A program made the position numbers and the translations under genes. Under the pieces are notes generated by a model, which had not been told where the DNA came from, ran no database searches, and saw nothing but the letters and a program-made list of their open reading frames with translations. Positions 1 through 5,539 of a DNA stretch of 5,539 nucleotides are shown one piece after another. Origin of the DNA: Candidatus Methylomirabilota bacterium (GTDB lineage Bacteria > Methylomirabilota > Methylomirabilia > Methylomirabilales > Methylomirabilaceae); contig JACQEV010000311.1 of assembly GCA_016200385.1 (NCBI GenBank), positions 1 through 5,539 on the forward strand, read 5' to 3'. How positions within the stretch are numbered: position 1 is the stretch's first letter; each line of letters starts with the position of its first letter.

Positions 1-16
1 CAACTCAGCAATTAGC

Positions 17-25
17 AAAGGAGGG
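17..25 (+). promoter_or_regulatory. Strong ribosome binding site for the first gene
   Basis: The run AAAGGAGGG ends five bases before the GTG at 31. It is close to a full anti-16S match. An in-frame TAG at 13-15 closes the frame upstream, so the GTG at 31 is the only reasonable start for this gene. No promoter can be judged because only 30 bases precede the gene. Confidence 0.85.
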
Positions 26-30
26 CAGGC

Positions 31-648
31 GTGGCCCAGAGCGAGCGGCGAGTCCACAGGACGGGAGCAGTGCCCGAACCGATCCACGCGAGTGAAGGAC
101 TCGTCACGCAGATGATCCAGCTCGGCATCCCGAAGGTGCTCGGGGTGACGGAGGAAGAATATCGGTTCAGTCTGCCGCAACCCGTCTGGGACCCGGAAGC
201 TGCCGCGATGGGATTCGACCTCTTGATCCTGGTCGAGCCCAGGGTCGATTTTTGGATTCAACTCCAGCACGCCAACATCGCCAACTACCTGAGCGCGACA
301 CTGTTGCCGGATCCTGGTCTCACGGTCAGCGCGGGCCCCTATTGGCTGCAAGCGGATGCGGGCAAGCGTCATCTTGGTCGGACTGTCAGCGAAGCCGAAG
401 CGGCCTTCTCGTCCGGAGAACGTGGCCTGACCGCCCTGGAGGGGGTCAGCCTTGTCTTGCAGCATCCGGAGATCTTACCAAAGCGTTGTCTGGACCTGCC
501 TGGCTCTCGCACGGTGTCCGGAGAGGTCCCGTGCCTGGGCATGTGGTACGACAGGGTGGGGCTGTTCGCCAGGAGGGACGACATCGCCTCGCCCATTTAT
601 GGCGCCGCTACGTGCGTCGAGCGGAAAAGAGCAGTCAGGCAGGGATAG
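31..648 (+). CDS. Hypothetical protein, DUF5701-like
   Basis: A 205-residue protein of unknown function. I recognise a resemblance, from memory only, to the DUF5701 family: an N-terminal LGIPKVLGVTEEEY block (residues 31-44), a hydrophobic strand LLILVEPRV (64-72), a GLTALEGVSLVLQHPEIL block (132-149), a LPGSR motif (156-160), then a VPCLGMWYDRVGLFARR strand pair (166-182) and a final GAATC (191-195). No signal peptide or membrane segment is visible, so it is probably cytoplasmic. The first 20 residues are Arg- and Ser-rich and look disordered. The GTG start is fixed by a strong ribosome binding site and an upstream in-frame stop. The Nudix gene begins 16 bases after its stop, so the two are probably co-transcribed. 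No catalytic motif is evident. The gene is surely coding; the family assignment is moderate and says nothing about function. Confidence 0.75.
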   Translation: MAQSERRVHRTGAVPEPIHASEGLVTQMIQLGIPKVLGVTEEEYRFSLPQPVWDPEAAAMGFDLLILVEPRVDFWIQLQHANIANYLSATLLPDPGLTVSAGPYWLQADAGKRHLGRTVSEAEAAFSSGERGLTALEGVSLVLQHPEILPKRCLDLPGSRTVSGEVPCLGMWYDRVGLFARRDDIASPIYGAATCVERKRAVRQG

Positions 649-653
649 AGGTA

Positions 654-660
654 GAGGGGA
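654..660 (+). promoter_or_regulatory. Ribosome binding site that sets the Nudix gene start
   Basis: GAGGGGA lies four bases before the ATG at 665. The same reading frame is open back to an ATG at 452, but that extension lies inside the preceding gene and encodes Cys/Arg/Ser-rich sequence unlike any Nudix N-terminus. The ribosome binding site and the gene boundary therefore favour 665. Confidence 0.75.
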
Positions 661-664
661 GACA

Positions 665-1222
665 ATGCCGAAACCAGACCTGTCTTCCGAGCCCTGGAAG
701 AAGCTCTCCAGCAAGTCGATCTATCAGAATCGCTGGCTCTCACTTCGGGAGGACCAAGTCGCGCTTCCGGATGGGAGGACGACCATCTACGGCGTCGTGA
801 CCTGCGGCGATTGCGTCGGCATCCTTCCGTTCGTAGACGATGACCAGGTCTTGTTGGTCCGGCAGTACCGATACGTGGCGGGACGCACGACCTGGGAGAT
901 GCCGACGGGTGGTGTGCGCGCTGGGGAGTCGCTTGAGGAAGCCGCCCAGCGAGAGCTCGAAGAAGAGGGCGGATACAGGGCCGGCCAGCTCAAAAAGATC
1001 GTGGCGTATCACACCAGCAAGAGCGTCCTGGATGAGACCGCCCACCTCTATCTGGCAGAGGAACTCCGGGCGGTCGATCCTCAATCAGGCGACGATACCG
1101 AGTTCATCAAGACCCAGCTTTTTCCCTTCGCGAAGCTCCTCCGCATGGTGATGGATGGCGAGATCTTGGATGGCATGACGATCGTTGCCGTCCTGCACGT
1201 CGCCCGCCTCCGCGGCCTGTAA
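665..1222 (+). CDS. Nudix hydrolase, ADP-ribose pyrophosphatase type
   Basis: A 185-residue Nudix hydrolase, probably cytoplasmic. The Nudix box is complete (GX5EX7REUXEEXGU) at residues 82-104: G82, E88, R96-E97 and E100-E101 are all present, giving the Mg-binding helix. The preceding strand and turn, VLLVRQYRY (62-70) followed by TWEMPTGG (76-83), match the ADP-ribose pyrophosphatase branch, whose members split ADP-ribose into AMP and ribose 5-phosphate. The N-terminal part (19-45, containing Y20-Q21-N22 and LPDGR) fits the swapped N-terminal strands that help form the dimer in that branch. Length is normal. Substrate choice is inferred from the family; other nucleoside diphosphate sugars are possible. 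It follows the DUF5701-like gene by 16 bases and is 88 bases before the CBS gene. Confidence 0.9.
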   Translation: MPKPDLSSEPWKKLSSKSIYQNRWLSLREDQVALPDGRTTIYGVVTCGDCVGILPFVDDDQVLLVRQYRYVAGRTTWEMPTGGVRAGESLEEAAQRELEEEGGYRAGQLKKIVAYHTSKSVLDETAHLYLAEELRAVDPQSGDDTEFIKTQLFPFAKLLRMVMDGEILDGMTIVAVLHVARLRGL

Positions 1223-1297
1223 TCCGCGTGCCAGGCCGTTTGGCCGCCGATCTTCGTGGGCGACTCGAGACAGCGGGGCATCCCCCGATCAATGGGT

Positions 1298-1304
1298 GAG
1301 GAGA
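1298..1304 (+). promoter_or_regulatory. Ribosome binding site that sets the CBS gene start
   Basis: GAGGAGA lies six bases before the ATG at 1311. The frame is open back to 1185, but that would overlap the end of the Nudix gene and add Arg/Pro-rich sequence that does not look like a CBS N-terminus. The start at 1311 places the first CBS strand directly at the N-terminus, as in typical small CBS proteins. Confidence 0.75.
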
Positions 1305-1310
1305 ACTGAG

Positions 1311-1769
1311 ATGATCGTAATTCTCGTGAAAGAAAAGATGAGTCCAACTCCCATCACCATCCATCCGAATGCCTCCCTGGCCGAGGCCAGGGCATGCCTC
1401 GACCAGCATCGGATCCGGCACCTGCCGGCCCTCGAGGAGGGAAGGCTGGTGGGGATCATCACCGACCGGGACATTCGATCGGCCGCTTCCGCCTCCTCGC
1501 TTGAGCAGGTCAGGGTGGCTGACGCCATGACCAGGAAGGTCATCACCGTCTCCCCGGAAACCCAGGTCCAGGTGGCGGCGAAGCTGATGCTCACCCATCG
1601 CATCGGGGGATTGCCTGTCGTGAAGAAGGGGGAGCTTCTGGGAATCATCACTGAGACGGACCTCTTGAACGCGCTGGTCGAGATCATGGATCAGGCCACG
1701 ATCGACCGGATCTCCCCGGATTACCAGCGTCGGACAATGATGGTTTGGATGGCTGATATCGAGGGCTGA
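1311..1769 (+). CDS. Stand-alone tandem CBS-domain protein
   Basis: A 152-residue protein made almost only of two CBS domains (about residues 5-60 and 68-125), the arrangement that folds into one Bateman module. Each domain carries the hydrophobic core strand (HLPAL, 38-42; GLPVV, 100-104) and the nucleotide ribose/phosphate-binding motif G-h-x-T-x-x-D: G48-I-I-T51-D-R-D54 and G111-I-I-T114-E-T-D117. Both motifs are intact, so binding of AMP, ADP, ATP or a related adenine compound is plausible from family knowledge. There is no enzymatic, DNA-binding or channel domain, so it probably acts as a cytoplasmic sensor on an unknown partner. A 27-residue tail (126-152) after the second domain matches nothing I know. 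It lies 88 bases after the Nudix gene and 31 before the thiolase gene. Partner and ligand are unknown. Confidence 0.88.
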   Translation: MIVILVKEKMSPTPITIHPNASLAEARACLDQHRIRHLPALEEGRLVGIITDRDIRSAASASSLEQVRVADAMTRKVITVSPETQVQVAAKLMLTHRIGGLPVVKKGELLGIITETDLLNALVEIMDQATIDRISPDYQRRTMMVWMADIEG

Positions 1770-1789
1770 GCATCCGCAGCCACCTGAGC

Positions 1790-1795
1790 AGGAGA
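1790..1795 (+). promoter_or_regulatory. Ribosome binding site for the thiolase gene
   Basis: AGGAGA lies five bases before the GTG at 1801. The nearby ATG at 1797 is in another frame and meets a TGA two codons later, so GTG 1801 is the start. The start also matches the usual thiolase N-terminus (V-I-V-G-A-A-R-T at residues 5-12). Confidence 0.75.
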
Positions 1796-1800
1796 ATGCC

Positions 1801-2979
1801 GTGAGGGACGTAGTCATCGTGGGGGCTGCCAGGACCGCCATCGGCACGTTTGGCGGCGGCCTGAAGGACTTCTCAGCCACCGATCTGGGGACGATCGTGA
1901 TTCAGGAGGCATTGAAACGGGCCGGGACCAAGCCGGGATCGGTGGACGAGGTCATCATGGGCAATGTGCTCCAGGCGGGGCTTGGGGAAAACCCGGCCCG
2001 CCAGTCCGCGATCAAGGCCGGTATCCCTGTGGAGGTCCCGTCCTACACCATCAACAAGCTGTGCGGCTCGGGGCTGAAGGCGGTCGCCTTGGCGGCCCTG
2101 GCCATCTCGTCTGGCGAGAGCGATATCGTGGTGGCCGGCGGCATGGAGAGCATGACCAATGCGCCGTATCTTCTTCCAAAGGCTCGCTGGGGCTACCGCA
2201 TGGGCGATGAGACCGTCGTGGACTCGATGCTCAAAGACGGCCTCCTCGATGCGTTCAGCCACGTCCACATGGGGATCACCGCCGAGAACCTCGCCGAGCA
2301 TTTCCAGATCGGCCGCGAGGAGCAGGATGCCTTCGCCAATGAGAGCATCCGGAGAGCCTTGCTGGCGATTGAGCAGGAGACCTTCCACGACGAGATCGTT
2401 CCAATCGAGGTTCCTCAGAAGAAGGGGAACCCTTTCATCTTCGATACCGATGAGTTCCCCCGCACCAGGCCCAGCCCGGAGGCCATGGCCACCTTTCGCC
2501 CGGCCTTCAAGAAGGATGGGACGGTGACGGGGGGAAACGCCTCCGGGATCAGCGATGGGGCGGCGGCCATCGTGCTGATGCCGAGTGAAAAAGCTGCGGC
2601 CTCCGGTGTGACCCCCTTGGCTCGGATCCGCGCGTATGCCTCGTTGGGGGTCGAGCCCCAGCTTATGGGGACCGGCCCTATCGCCGCCGTCCGGAAAGTG
2701 TTGGAGAAGGCGAAACTCACGATCGACGACATCGAAGTGATCGAAGCCAACGAGGCATTCGCCGTGCAGGCGTTGTGCGTCGCCAAAGCCCTCACGTTCA
2801 AACCGGAGATCACCAACATCAGCGGCGGGGCCGTTGCCCTGGGCCACCCCATAGGGGCCAGCGGCTGCCGGCTCCTCGTCACCCTGCTGTATCACATGAA
2901 GCGCCTGGATAAGCACCTCGGCCTTGCCACCCTGTGCATCGGTGGGGGGCAAGGGATCGCCATGATCGTCGAGCGTTAG
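1801..2979 (+). CDS. Thiolase, acetyl-CoA C-acetyltransferase type
   Basis: A 392-residue, full-length thiolase, cytoplasmic. It catalyses the reversible cleavage of a 3-ketoacyl-CoA by CoA, or the condensation of two acetyl-CoA. The N-terminal half has the VGAARTAIGTFGG start (residues 8-20) and the nucleophile in NKLCGSG, C88. The middle holds the HMGITAENLAEHF loop region and the GNASGISDGAAA block (245-256) with S248. The C-terminal half has NEAF with N317, GHPIGASG with H349, and CIGGGQG with C379. These match the C89/H348/C378 set known from biosynthetic thiolases, so the enzyme should be active. Length and loops fit the AtoB/PhaA-like class rather than the SCP2-type thiolases that pair with a DUF35 protein. 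Chain-length preference cannot be read. It begins 31 bases after the CBS gene and lies 27 bases before a CoA-transferase gene, which points to acyl-CoA catabolism. Confidence 0.95.
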   Translation: MRDVVIVGAARTAIGTFGGGLKDFSATDLGTIVIQEALKRAGTKPGSVDEVIMGNVLQAGLGENPARQSAIKAGIPVEVPSYTINKLCGSGLKAVALAALAISSGESDIVVAGGMESMTNAPYLLPKARWGYRMGDETVVDSMLKDGLLDAFSHVHMGITAENLAEHFQIGREEQDAFANESIRRALLAIEQETFHDEIVPIEVPQKKGNPFIFDTDEFPRTRPSPEAMATFRPAFKKDGTVTGGNASGISDGAAAIVLMPSEKAAASGVTPLARIRAYASLGVEPQLMGTGPIAAVRKVLEKAKLTIDDIEVIEANEAFAVQALCVAKALTFKPEITNISGGAVALGHPIGASGCRLLVTLLYHMKRLDKHLGLATLCIGGGQGIAMIVER

Positions 2980-2993
2980 TCGGGCTGAGTAGC

Positions 2994-2998
2994 GGGAG
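2994..2998 (+). promoter_or_regulatory. Ribosome binding site for the first CoA-transferase
   Basis: GGGAG lies eight bases before the GTG at 3007. It is a moderate match with normal spacing. It supports the GTG start, which gives an N-terminal segment of about 25 residues before the conserved core, similar to the segment in the paralogue starting at 4634. Confidence 0.6.
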
Positions 2999-3006
2999 CA
3001 GAGCGG

Positions 3007-4341
3007 GTGAGCGAATCCTACTTTGACTGGACCGCAAAGCTCTTCGACCTGAGCAAGGTCTTCAGCAAGCCTGAGGCCCTGAGAGGGATCCGCGTTCTCG
3101 ACCTCAGCCTCATCATCTTCGGTCCGGCCACCGCCGACTACCTCGGGGAACTGGGGGCAGAGGTCATCCGCGTCGAAATGCCCGGCGCAGGGGATGTCAT
3201 GCGCATCGTCGCCCCCCAGGGCTACTACTGGAAGAATGTCTCCCCTGCCTTTTTTGCCCAGAACCACAGCAAGTACCACGTCGCCATCGACCTCCACAAA
3301 CCGGAGGGACAGGACCTCGTCCGCCGCTTGACCGCCAAGAGTGACATCGTGGTAGAGAACTATCGGGGCGGGACGCTGGAACGGAAGTGGGGCATCGGCT
3401 ATCGCCAGCTCCGCGAGATCAACCCGTGCCTCATCTATGTGGCCAATACCGGCTTCGGGCAATGGGGGCGGTTCATCAACCGCGCCTCCTACGACGGCTT
3501 GGCCCAAGCGGTGAGCGGATTCACGGCCGTCTCGGGCTTTCCGGGCCGTCCGCCGCTGAAGATCGGCGTCTACATCGGCGATTATTTCGGGGCGTGCCTC
3601 TCGGCCCTTGGCGTGCTGGCCGCGCTGCACCATCGCGACCGGACCGGGCAAGGACAATTTCTCGAAGTGGGGCAGTGTGAAGCGCTGCTCCGCGCCATGG
3701 ACTGGACCTGGGTCTATGCCGGGCTCACTGGCAAGAACCGGCCGCAGACTGGCAACCACGACCCATCCATCTCGCCATCTGGGCTCTACGCCTGCCGAGA
3801 TGGGTATGTGGCCATAGTGGCCGGCGACGATGAACAGTTCAAGGGTCTGTGTGGGGCGATGGGACGAGAGGACCTGCTGGCTGATCCTCGCTTCGCCACC
3901 AAGGCCGAGCGTGTACGAGAATCGCATGCCGCGTCACTGGACCAGTCGATCGGCTCCTGGGTCCGGGAGTTGACGCGGGCCGAAGTGGAGGCAGCGGCGC
4001 GGAAGTATCGCTTTGCCGCGGCGGCTGTTGCCACAGCCAAGAATCACTACGATGACCCGCACCTGCGCGCGCGCGGCTCTGTCTGGGAAATGGAGGATCC
4101 GGTCTACGGGACCATGGTGGAGAATGGCCCTGCGCCGAAGCTCTCCGAGACGCCCATGCGATACAAGTGGGCAGCGAAGCCGGTCGGCTTTCACAACGAG
4201 TATGTCTTGAGCCGGCTGCTGGGGCTGACCCAGGATCAGATCGCGGAGCTGGAGAGGCAGCGGGTCATCGGCAAATGGGCCGATCGGCGCGGTCCCAAGC
4301 CCCCCGACGACTGGACACCCGGCCAAGGCGAGATTCGCTAG
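3007..4341 (+). CDS. Family III (CaiB/BaiF) CoA-transferase, catalytic type
   Basis: A 444-residue, full-length family III CoA-transferase, which moves CoA from a donor thioester to a free carboxylic acid through an aspartyl-CoA intermediate. The core opens with GIRVLDLSLIIFGPATADYLG (27-47) and LGAEVIRVE (49-57). It continues with NHSKYHVAIDL (86-96), VVENYR (115-120) including N118, and the catalytic helix YIGDYFGA with D192, the expected nucleophile. TGQGQFLEV follows at 213-221. The small domain shows YACRDGYVAI (261-270), HYDDPHLRARG (347-357) and the closing GFHNEYVLSRLLGL (394-407). All expected elements are present. The usual R-P-G after the ENY/ENF motif is R-G-G here. The extra 25 N-terminal residues and the neighbouring paralogue suggest a subunit of a heteromeric enzyme, as in the benzylsuccinate transferase family; this is inference. 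It lies 27 bases after the thiolase gene. The acid substrate is unknown. Confidence 0.93.
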   Translation: MSESYFDWTAKLFDLSKVFSKPEALRGIRVLDLSLIIFGPATADYLGELGAEVIRVEMPGAGDVMRIVAPQGYYWKNVSPAFFAQNHSKYHVAIDLHKPEGQDLVRRLTAKSDIVVENYRGGTLERKWGIGYRQLREINPCLIYVANTGFGQWGRFINRASYDGLAQAVSGFTAVSGFPGRPPLKIGVYIGDYFGACLSALGVLAALHHRDRTGQGQFLEVGQCEALLRAMDWTWVYAGLTGKNRPQTGNHDPSISPSGLYACRDGYVAIVAGDDEQFKGLCGAMGREDLLADPRFATKAERVRESHAASLDQSIGSWVRELTRAEVEAAARKYRFAAAAVATAKNHYDDPHLRARGSVWEMEDPVYGTMVENGPAPKLSETPMRYKWAAKPVGFHNEYVLSRLLGLTQDQIAELERQRVIGKWADRRGPKPPDDWTPGQGEIR

Positions 4342-4349
4342 ATTCCCTT

Positions 4350-4374
4350 AGCCCGGATCATTCACGAACGGGCT
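4350..4374. repeat. Short inverted repeat just after the CoA-transferase stop
   Basis: AGCCCG (4350-4355) and CGGGCT (4369-4374) are perfect 6-bp inverted arms around a 13-base loop, starting nine bases after the TAG at 4339-4341. The position suits a terminator, but the loop is long and no T-run follows the 3' arm (TGACAC instead), so it does not meet the usual intrinsic-terminator pattern. It may be the edge of the repeat element that follows. The arms also resemble interspersed intergenic repeats of GC-rich environmental genomes, but this is from memory only. Confidence 0.5.
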
Positions 4375-4463
4375 TGACACCCTCACCCCCGTCCACACGC
4401 TCGCTCGACTGATGCTTCGGCAAAGCTCAGCAGGGCGCTCGTCGAAGGTTCCCTCAAGGGAGA

Positions 4464-4529
4464 GTCCAGCCTTAAATCCCCTCGCCCTCGAGGGGGGAAG
4501 AGAGGGTCCAGCCTTAAATCCCCTCGCCC
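4464..4529. repeat. Two direct copies of a 24-base unit
   Basis: Copies at 4464-4487 and 4506-4529 are identical over 24 bases with starts 42 bases apart. Small palindromes alternate with them: CCCTCAAGGG (4451-4460), CCCTCGAGGG (4485-4494) and a C6-GAA-G6 hairpin (4527-4541). The array is therefore hairpin, unit, hairpin, unit, hairpin. Two copies, overlap with palindromes and unequal spacer content argue against a CRISPR array. Confidence 0.85.
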
Positions 4530-4547
4530 CCCGAAGGGGGGAGAGGG
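4521..4547. repeat. GC-rich hairpin at the end of the repeat array
   Basis: CCCCCC (4527-4532), the loop GAA and GGGGGG (4536-4541) form a 6-bp stem. After one G/A mismatch (4526 against 4542) five more pairs form between CCCTC (4521-4525) and GAGGG (4543-4547). No T-run follows on the plus strand, so it is not a standard intrinsic terminator, although such a stem could stall polymerase or block exonucleases. Confidence 0.7.
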
Positions 4548-4633
4548 CGTGGGTGAGGGGGAGGTGGGGCGGGGTGAGGGGCGCATGTGCGACTATCACC
4601 CCGTCTGAGACAAACTATATGACGTTACCTCCA

Positions 4634-5539
4634 ATGAGCAGCGACATGACCAATCAACCCTGGGAAGAGTGGATCAAACAGGAGAGCGATCCACGCAGCG
4701 CCTTCGCGAAACCCGAAGCACTGGACGACCTCCTCATTGTGGACGTGAGCCGCGAGAGCGCCGCCGGCATCGTCTGCACTGCCTTCCTGGCGGAGCTTGG
4801 GGCAGAGGTCATGAAGGTGGAACCACCCAGGGACGACCCGGCCCGCAACTGGGGGCCACCCGGGTTCACTCACCGTGGAGAGGGGTTGGCGTATCTCGCC
4901 GAGGGGCGCAACAAATACTATATTACGCTCAATCTGGAATTGGCGGAGGGGCGCGAGACGTTCCTGCAGCTTGCTCGGCGGGCCGATGTCGTCATTGAGG
5001 CATTCACACCAGGCCAGATGGACGCCTGGGGAATCGGATACCGCCAGCTCTCCGTGGAGAACCCCGGCCTCATCTATGTGGCGCTTTCGGCCTACGGCCA
5101 TTATGGTCCCCGCGCCGCAGAGCCCATACCGGAATATGATCTCACCAGCCAGGCAGCGTCCGGCCTGACCTATATCACGGGCGAACCCGGCAACGATGAC
5201 GCTGGTTCGGCGGCTGTCCCGACCAAAGCCGGACCGTGGCTGGCCGGCTATGCTGGCGGCGCATGGGCGGCCTTTGCGCTGCTGGGCGCCCTACACTACC
5301 GGCATGAGACTGGGCGGGGCCAGATGGTAGATGTGACGCCAGCGGAGGGATTGATGCGGTATCTTGAGTACACCCTCCTCTGGTATCATGTGGACGGGAG
5401 GGTCCGGGAGCGGATCGGCTATTACGACTTCGCCGTCTTCCCGTACACCTTTGTCAGGGTGAAAGATGGATGGGCCTACATCGCCGGGTACACTGATCCA
5501 AACTTCGGCGCGATCTGCCGGATCATGGGACGGCCCGAG
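4634..5539 (+). CDS. Family III CoA-transferase paralogue lacking the catalytic Asp; partial
   Basis: The frame is open from 4634 to the window end (302 codons), so the C-terminal part is missing. It is a CaiB/BaiF homologue: KPEALDDLLIVDVSRE (26-41), FLAELGAEVMKVEPP (51-65), GRNKYYITLNL (91-101), AWGIGYRQLSVENPGLIYVA (131-150), ETGRGQMVDVTPAEGL (225-240). Parts closely parallel the upstream gene (KPEAL, LGAEV, WGIGYRQL, LIYVA), marking an old duplication. The catalytic helix reads WLAGYAGGAWAAF, with G205 where the upstream protein has D192, and no Asp nearby; the ENY motif is EAF (A123). It is probably a non-catalytic partner subunit; this is inference. The start is uncertain: no good ribosome binding site precedes ATG 4634; ATG 4619 and ATG 4646 are in frame, and a weak GAGA (4607-4610) precedes 4619. 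Confidence 0.9.
   Translation, partial: MSSDMTNQPWEEWIKQESDPRSAFAKPEALDDLLIVDVSRESAAGIVCTAFLAELGAEVMKVEPPRDDPARNWGPPGFTHRGEGLAYLAEGRNKYYITLNLELAEGRETFLQLARRADVVIEAFTPGQMDAWGIGYRQLSVENPGLIYVALSAYGHYGPRAAEPIPEYDLTSQAASGLTYITGEPGNDDAGSAAVPTKAGPWLAGYAGGAWAAFALLGALHYRHETGRGQMVDVTPAEGLMRYLEYTLLWYHVDGRVRERIGYYDFAVFPYTFVRVKDGWAYIAGYTDPNFGAICRIMGRPE

Larger units (their letters stand above)
4380..4580. repeat. Composite intergenic repeat with nested hairpins
   Basis: This element fills most of the 292-base gap between the two CoA-transferase genes. CCCTCACCCC at 4380-4389 is the exact reverse complement of GGGGTGAGGG at 4571-4580, giving outer inverted ends about 200 bases apart. Inside are an AAGCTCAGCAGGGCGCTCGT segment and a tandem array in which a 24-base unit (GTCCAGCC, then TTAAATCCCCTCGCCC) occurs at 4464-4487 and again at 4506-4529, period 42. 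Each spacer follows or precedes a small palindrome. No transposase or convincing coding frame is present. It looks like a REP or mini-inverted-repeat type intergenic element; genome-wide copy number would settle this. Confidence 0.75.

Noticed and set aside
1211..1287. Small hairpins between the Nudix and CBS genes (CGCGG/CCGCG at 1211-1228, GGCC-GTTT-GGCC at 1234-1245, CGGGG-CATC-CCCCG at 1274-1287)
   Set aside because: Stems are only 4-5 bp, no T-run follows any of them, and such matches are common by chance in GC-rich DNA. I see no promoter or riboswitch in this 88-base gap.
1797..1805. ATG-CCG-TGA mini-frame overlapping the thiolase GTG start
   Set aside because: Two codons and a stop next to the ribosome binding site could in theory affect initiation, but this is most likely coincidental.
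1107..1880. A 257-codon open frame on the minus strand
   Set aside because: It is antisense to the Nudix end, the CBS gene and the thiolase start, and is low-complexity with no family resemblance.
1873..3927. A 684-codon open frame on the minus strand
   Set aside because: It lies opposite the thiolase and CoA-transferase genes, which have full family motifs. Its translation is rich in Gly, Asp, His and Arg with no recognisable domain, as expected for the antisense frame of GC-rich coding DNA.
4350..4374. Intrinsic terminator after the first CoA-transferase
   Set aside because: The stem is perfect but short, the loop is 13 bases and no U-tract follows, so I list it only as an inverted repeat.
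4374..4379. TTGACA, a perfect sigma-70 -35 hexamer
   Set aside because: At the expected 16-18 base spacing the sequence is GC-rich (around CGCTCG) with no -10 box, and the match sits at the arm of an inverted repeat.
4464..4529. Possible short CRISPR array
   Set aside because: There are only two units, the interval contains a palindrome related to the flanking ones, and no cas genes are nearby.
4348..4599. Minus-strand open frames across the intergenic repeat
   Set aside because: The translation simply reflects the tandem repeat (RGFKAG appears twice) and is Pro/Arg/Ser-rich; there is no ribosome binding site or domain.

Overview
The window is a GC-rich stretch with all recognisable genes on the plus strand. 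They are tightly spaced and mostly preceded by clear Shine-Dalgarno sequences; GTG starts are common. The style suggests an uncultivated soil, sediment or groundwater bacterium (an NC10/Rokubacteria-like or deltaproteobacterial lineage would fit), but nothing in the sequence fixes the taxon, so this is a weak inference. There are no rRNA or tRNA genes, CRISPR arrays, transposase genes or phage genes.

Layout: (1) 31-648, a small protein resembling the uncharacterised DUF5701 family. (2) 665-1222, a Nudix hydrolase of the ADP-ribose pyrophosphatase type with a complete Nudix box. (3) 1311-1769, a stand-alone protein with two CBS domains and two intact nucleotide-binding motifs. (4) 1801-2979, a full-length acetyl-CoA acetyltransferase-type thiolase with all catalytic residues. 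(5) 3007-4341, a full-length family III (CaiB/BaiF) CoA-transferase with its catalytic aspartate. (6) 4342-4633, a gene-free gap holding a composite hairpin-rich repeat. (7) 4634 to the window end, a second family III CoA-transferase, truncated by the window edge, in which the catalytic aspartate position is glycine.

Genes 1-5 are separated by only 16, 88, 31 and 27 bases and could form one operon. The thiolase and the two CoA-transferases suggest catabolism of an organic acid: CoA is transferred from a donor thioester to the acid, and a beta-ketoacyl-CoA intermediate is later cleaved. The substrate cannot be read from the sequence. The Nudix and CBS proteins look like housekeeping or energy-sensing companions (AMP-forming and adenine-nucleotide-binding respectively).

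The most interesting points are the apparent catalytic/non-catalytic split between the two CoA-transferase paralogues, which recalls heteromeric CoA-transferases such as the BbsEF type of anaerobic toluene degradation, and the structured repeat lying between them. I see no convincing evidence of a wholly new system.
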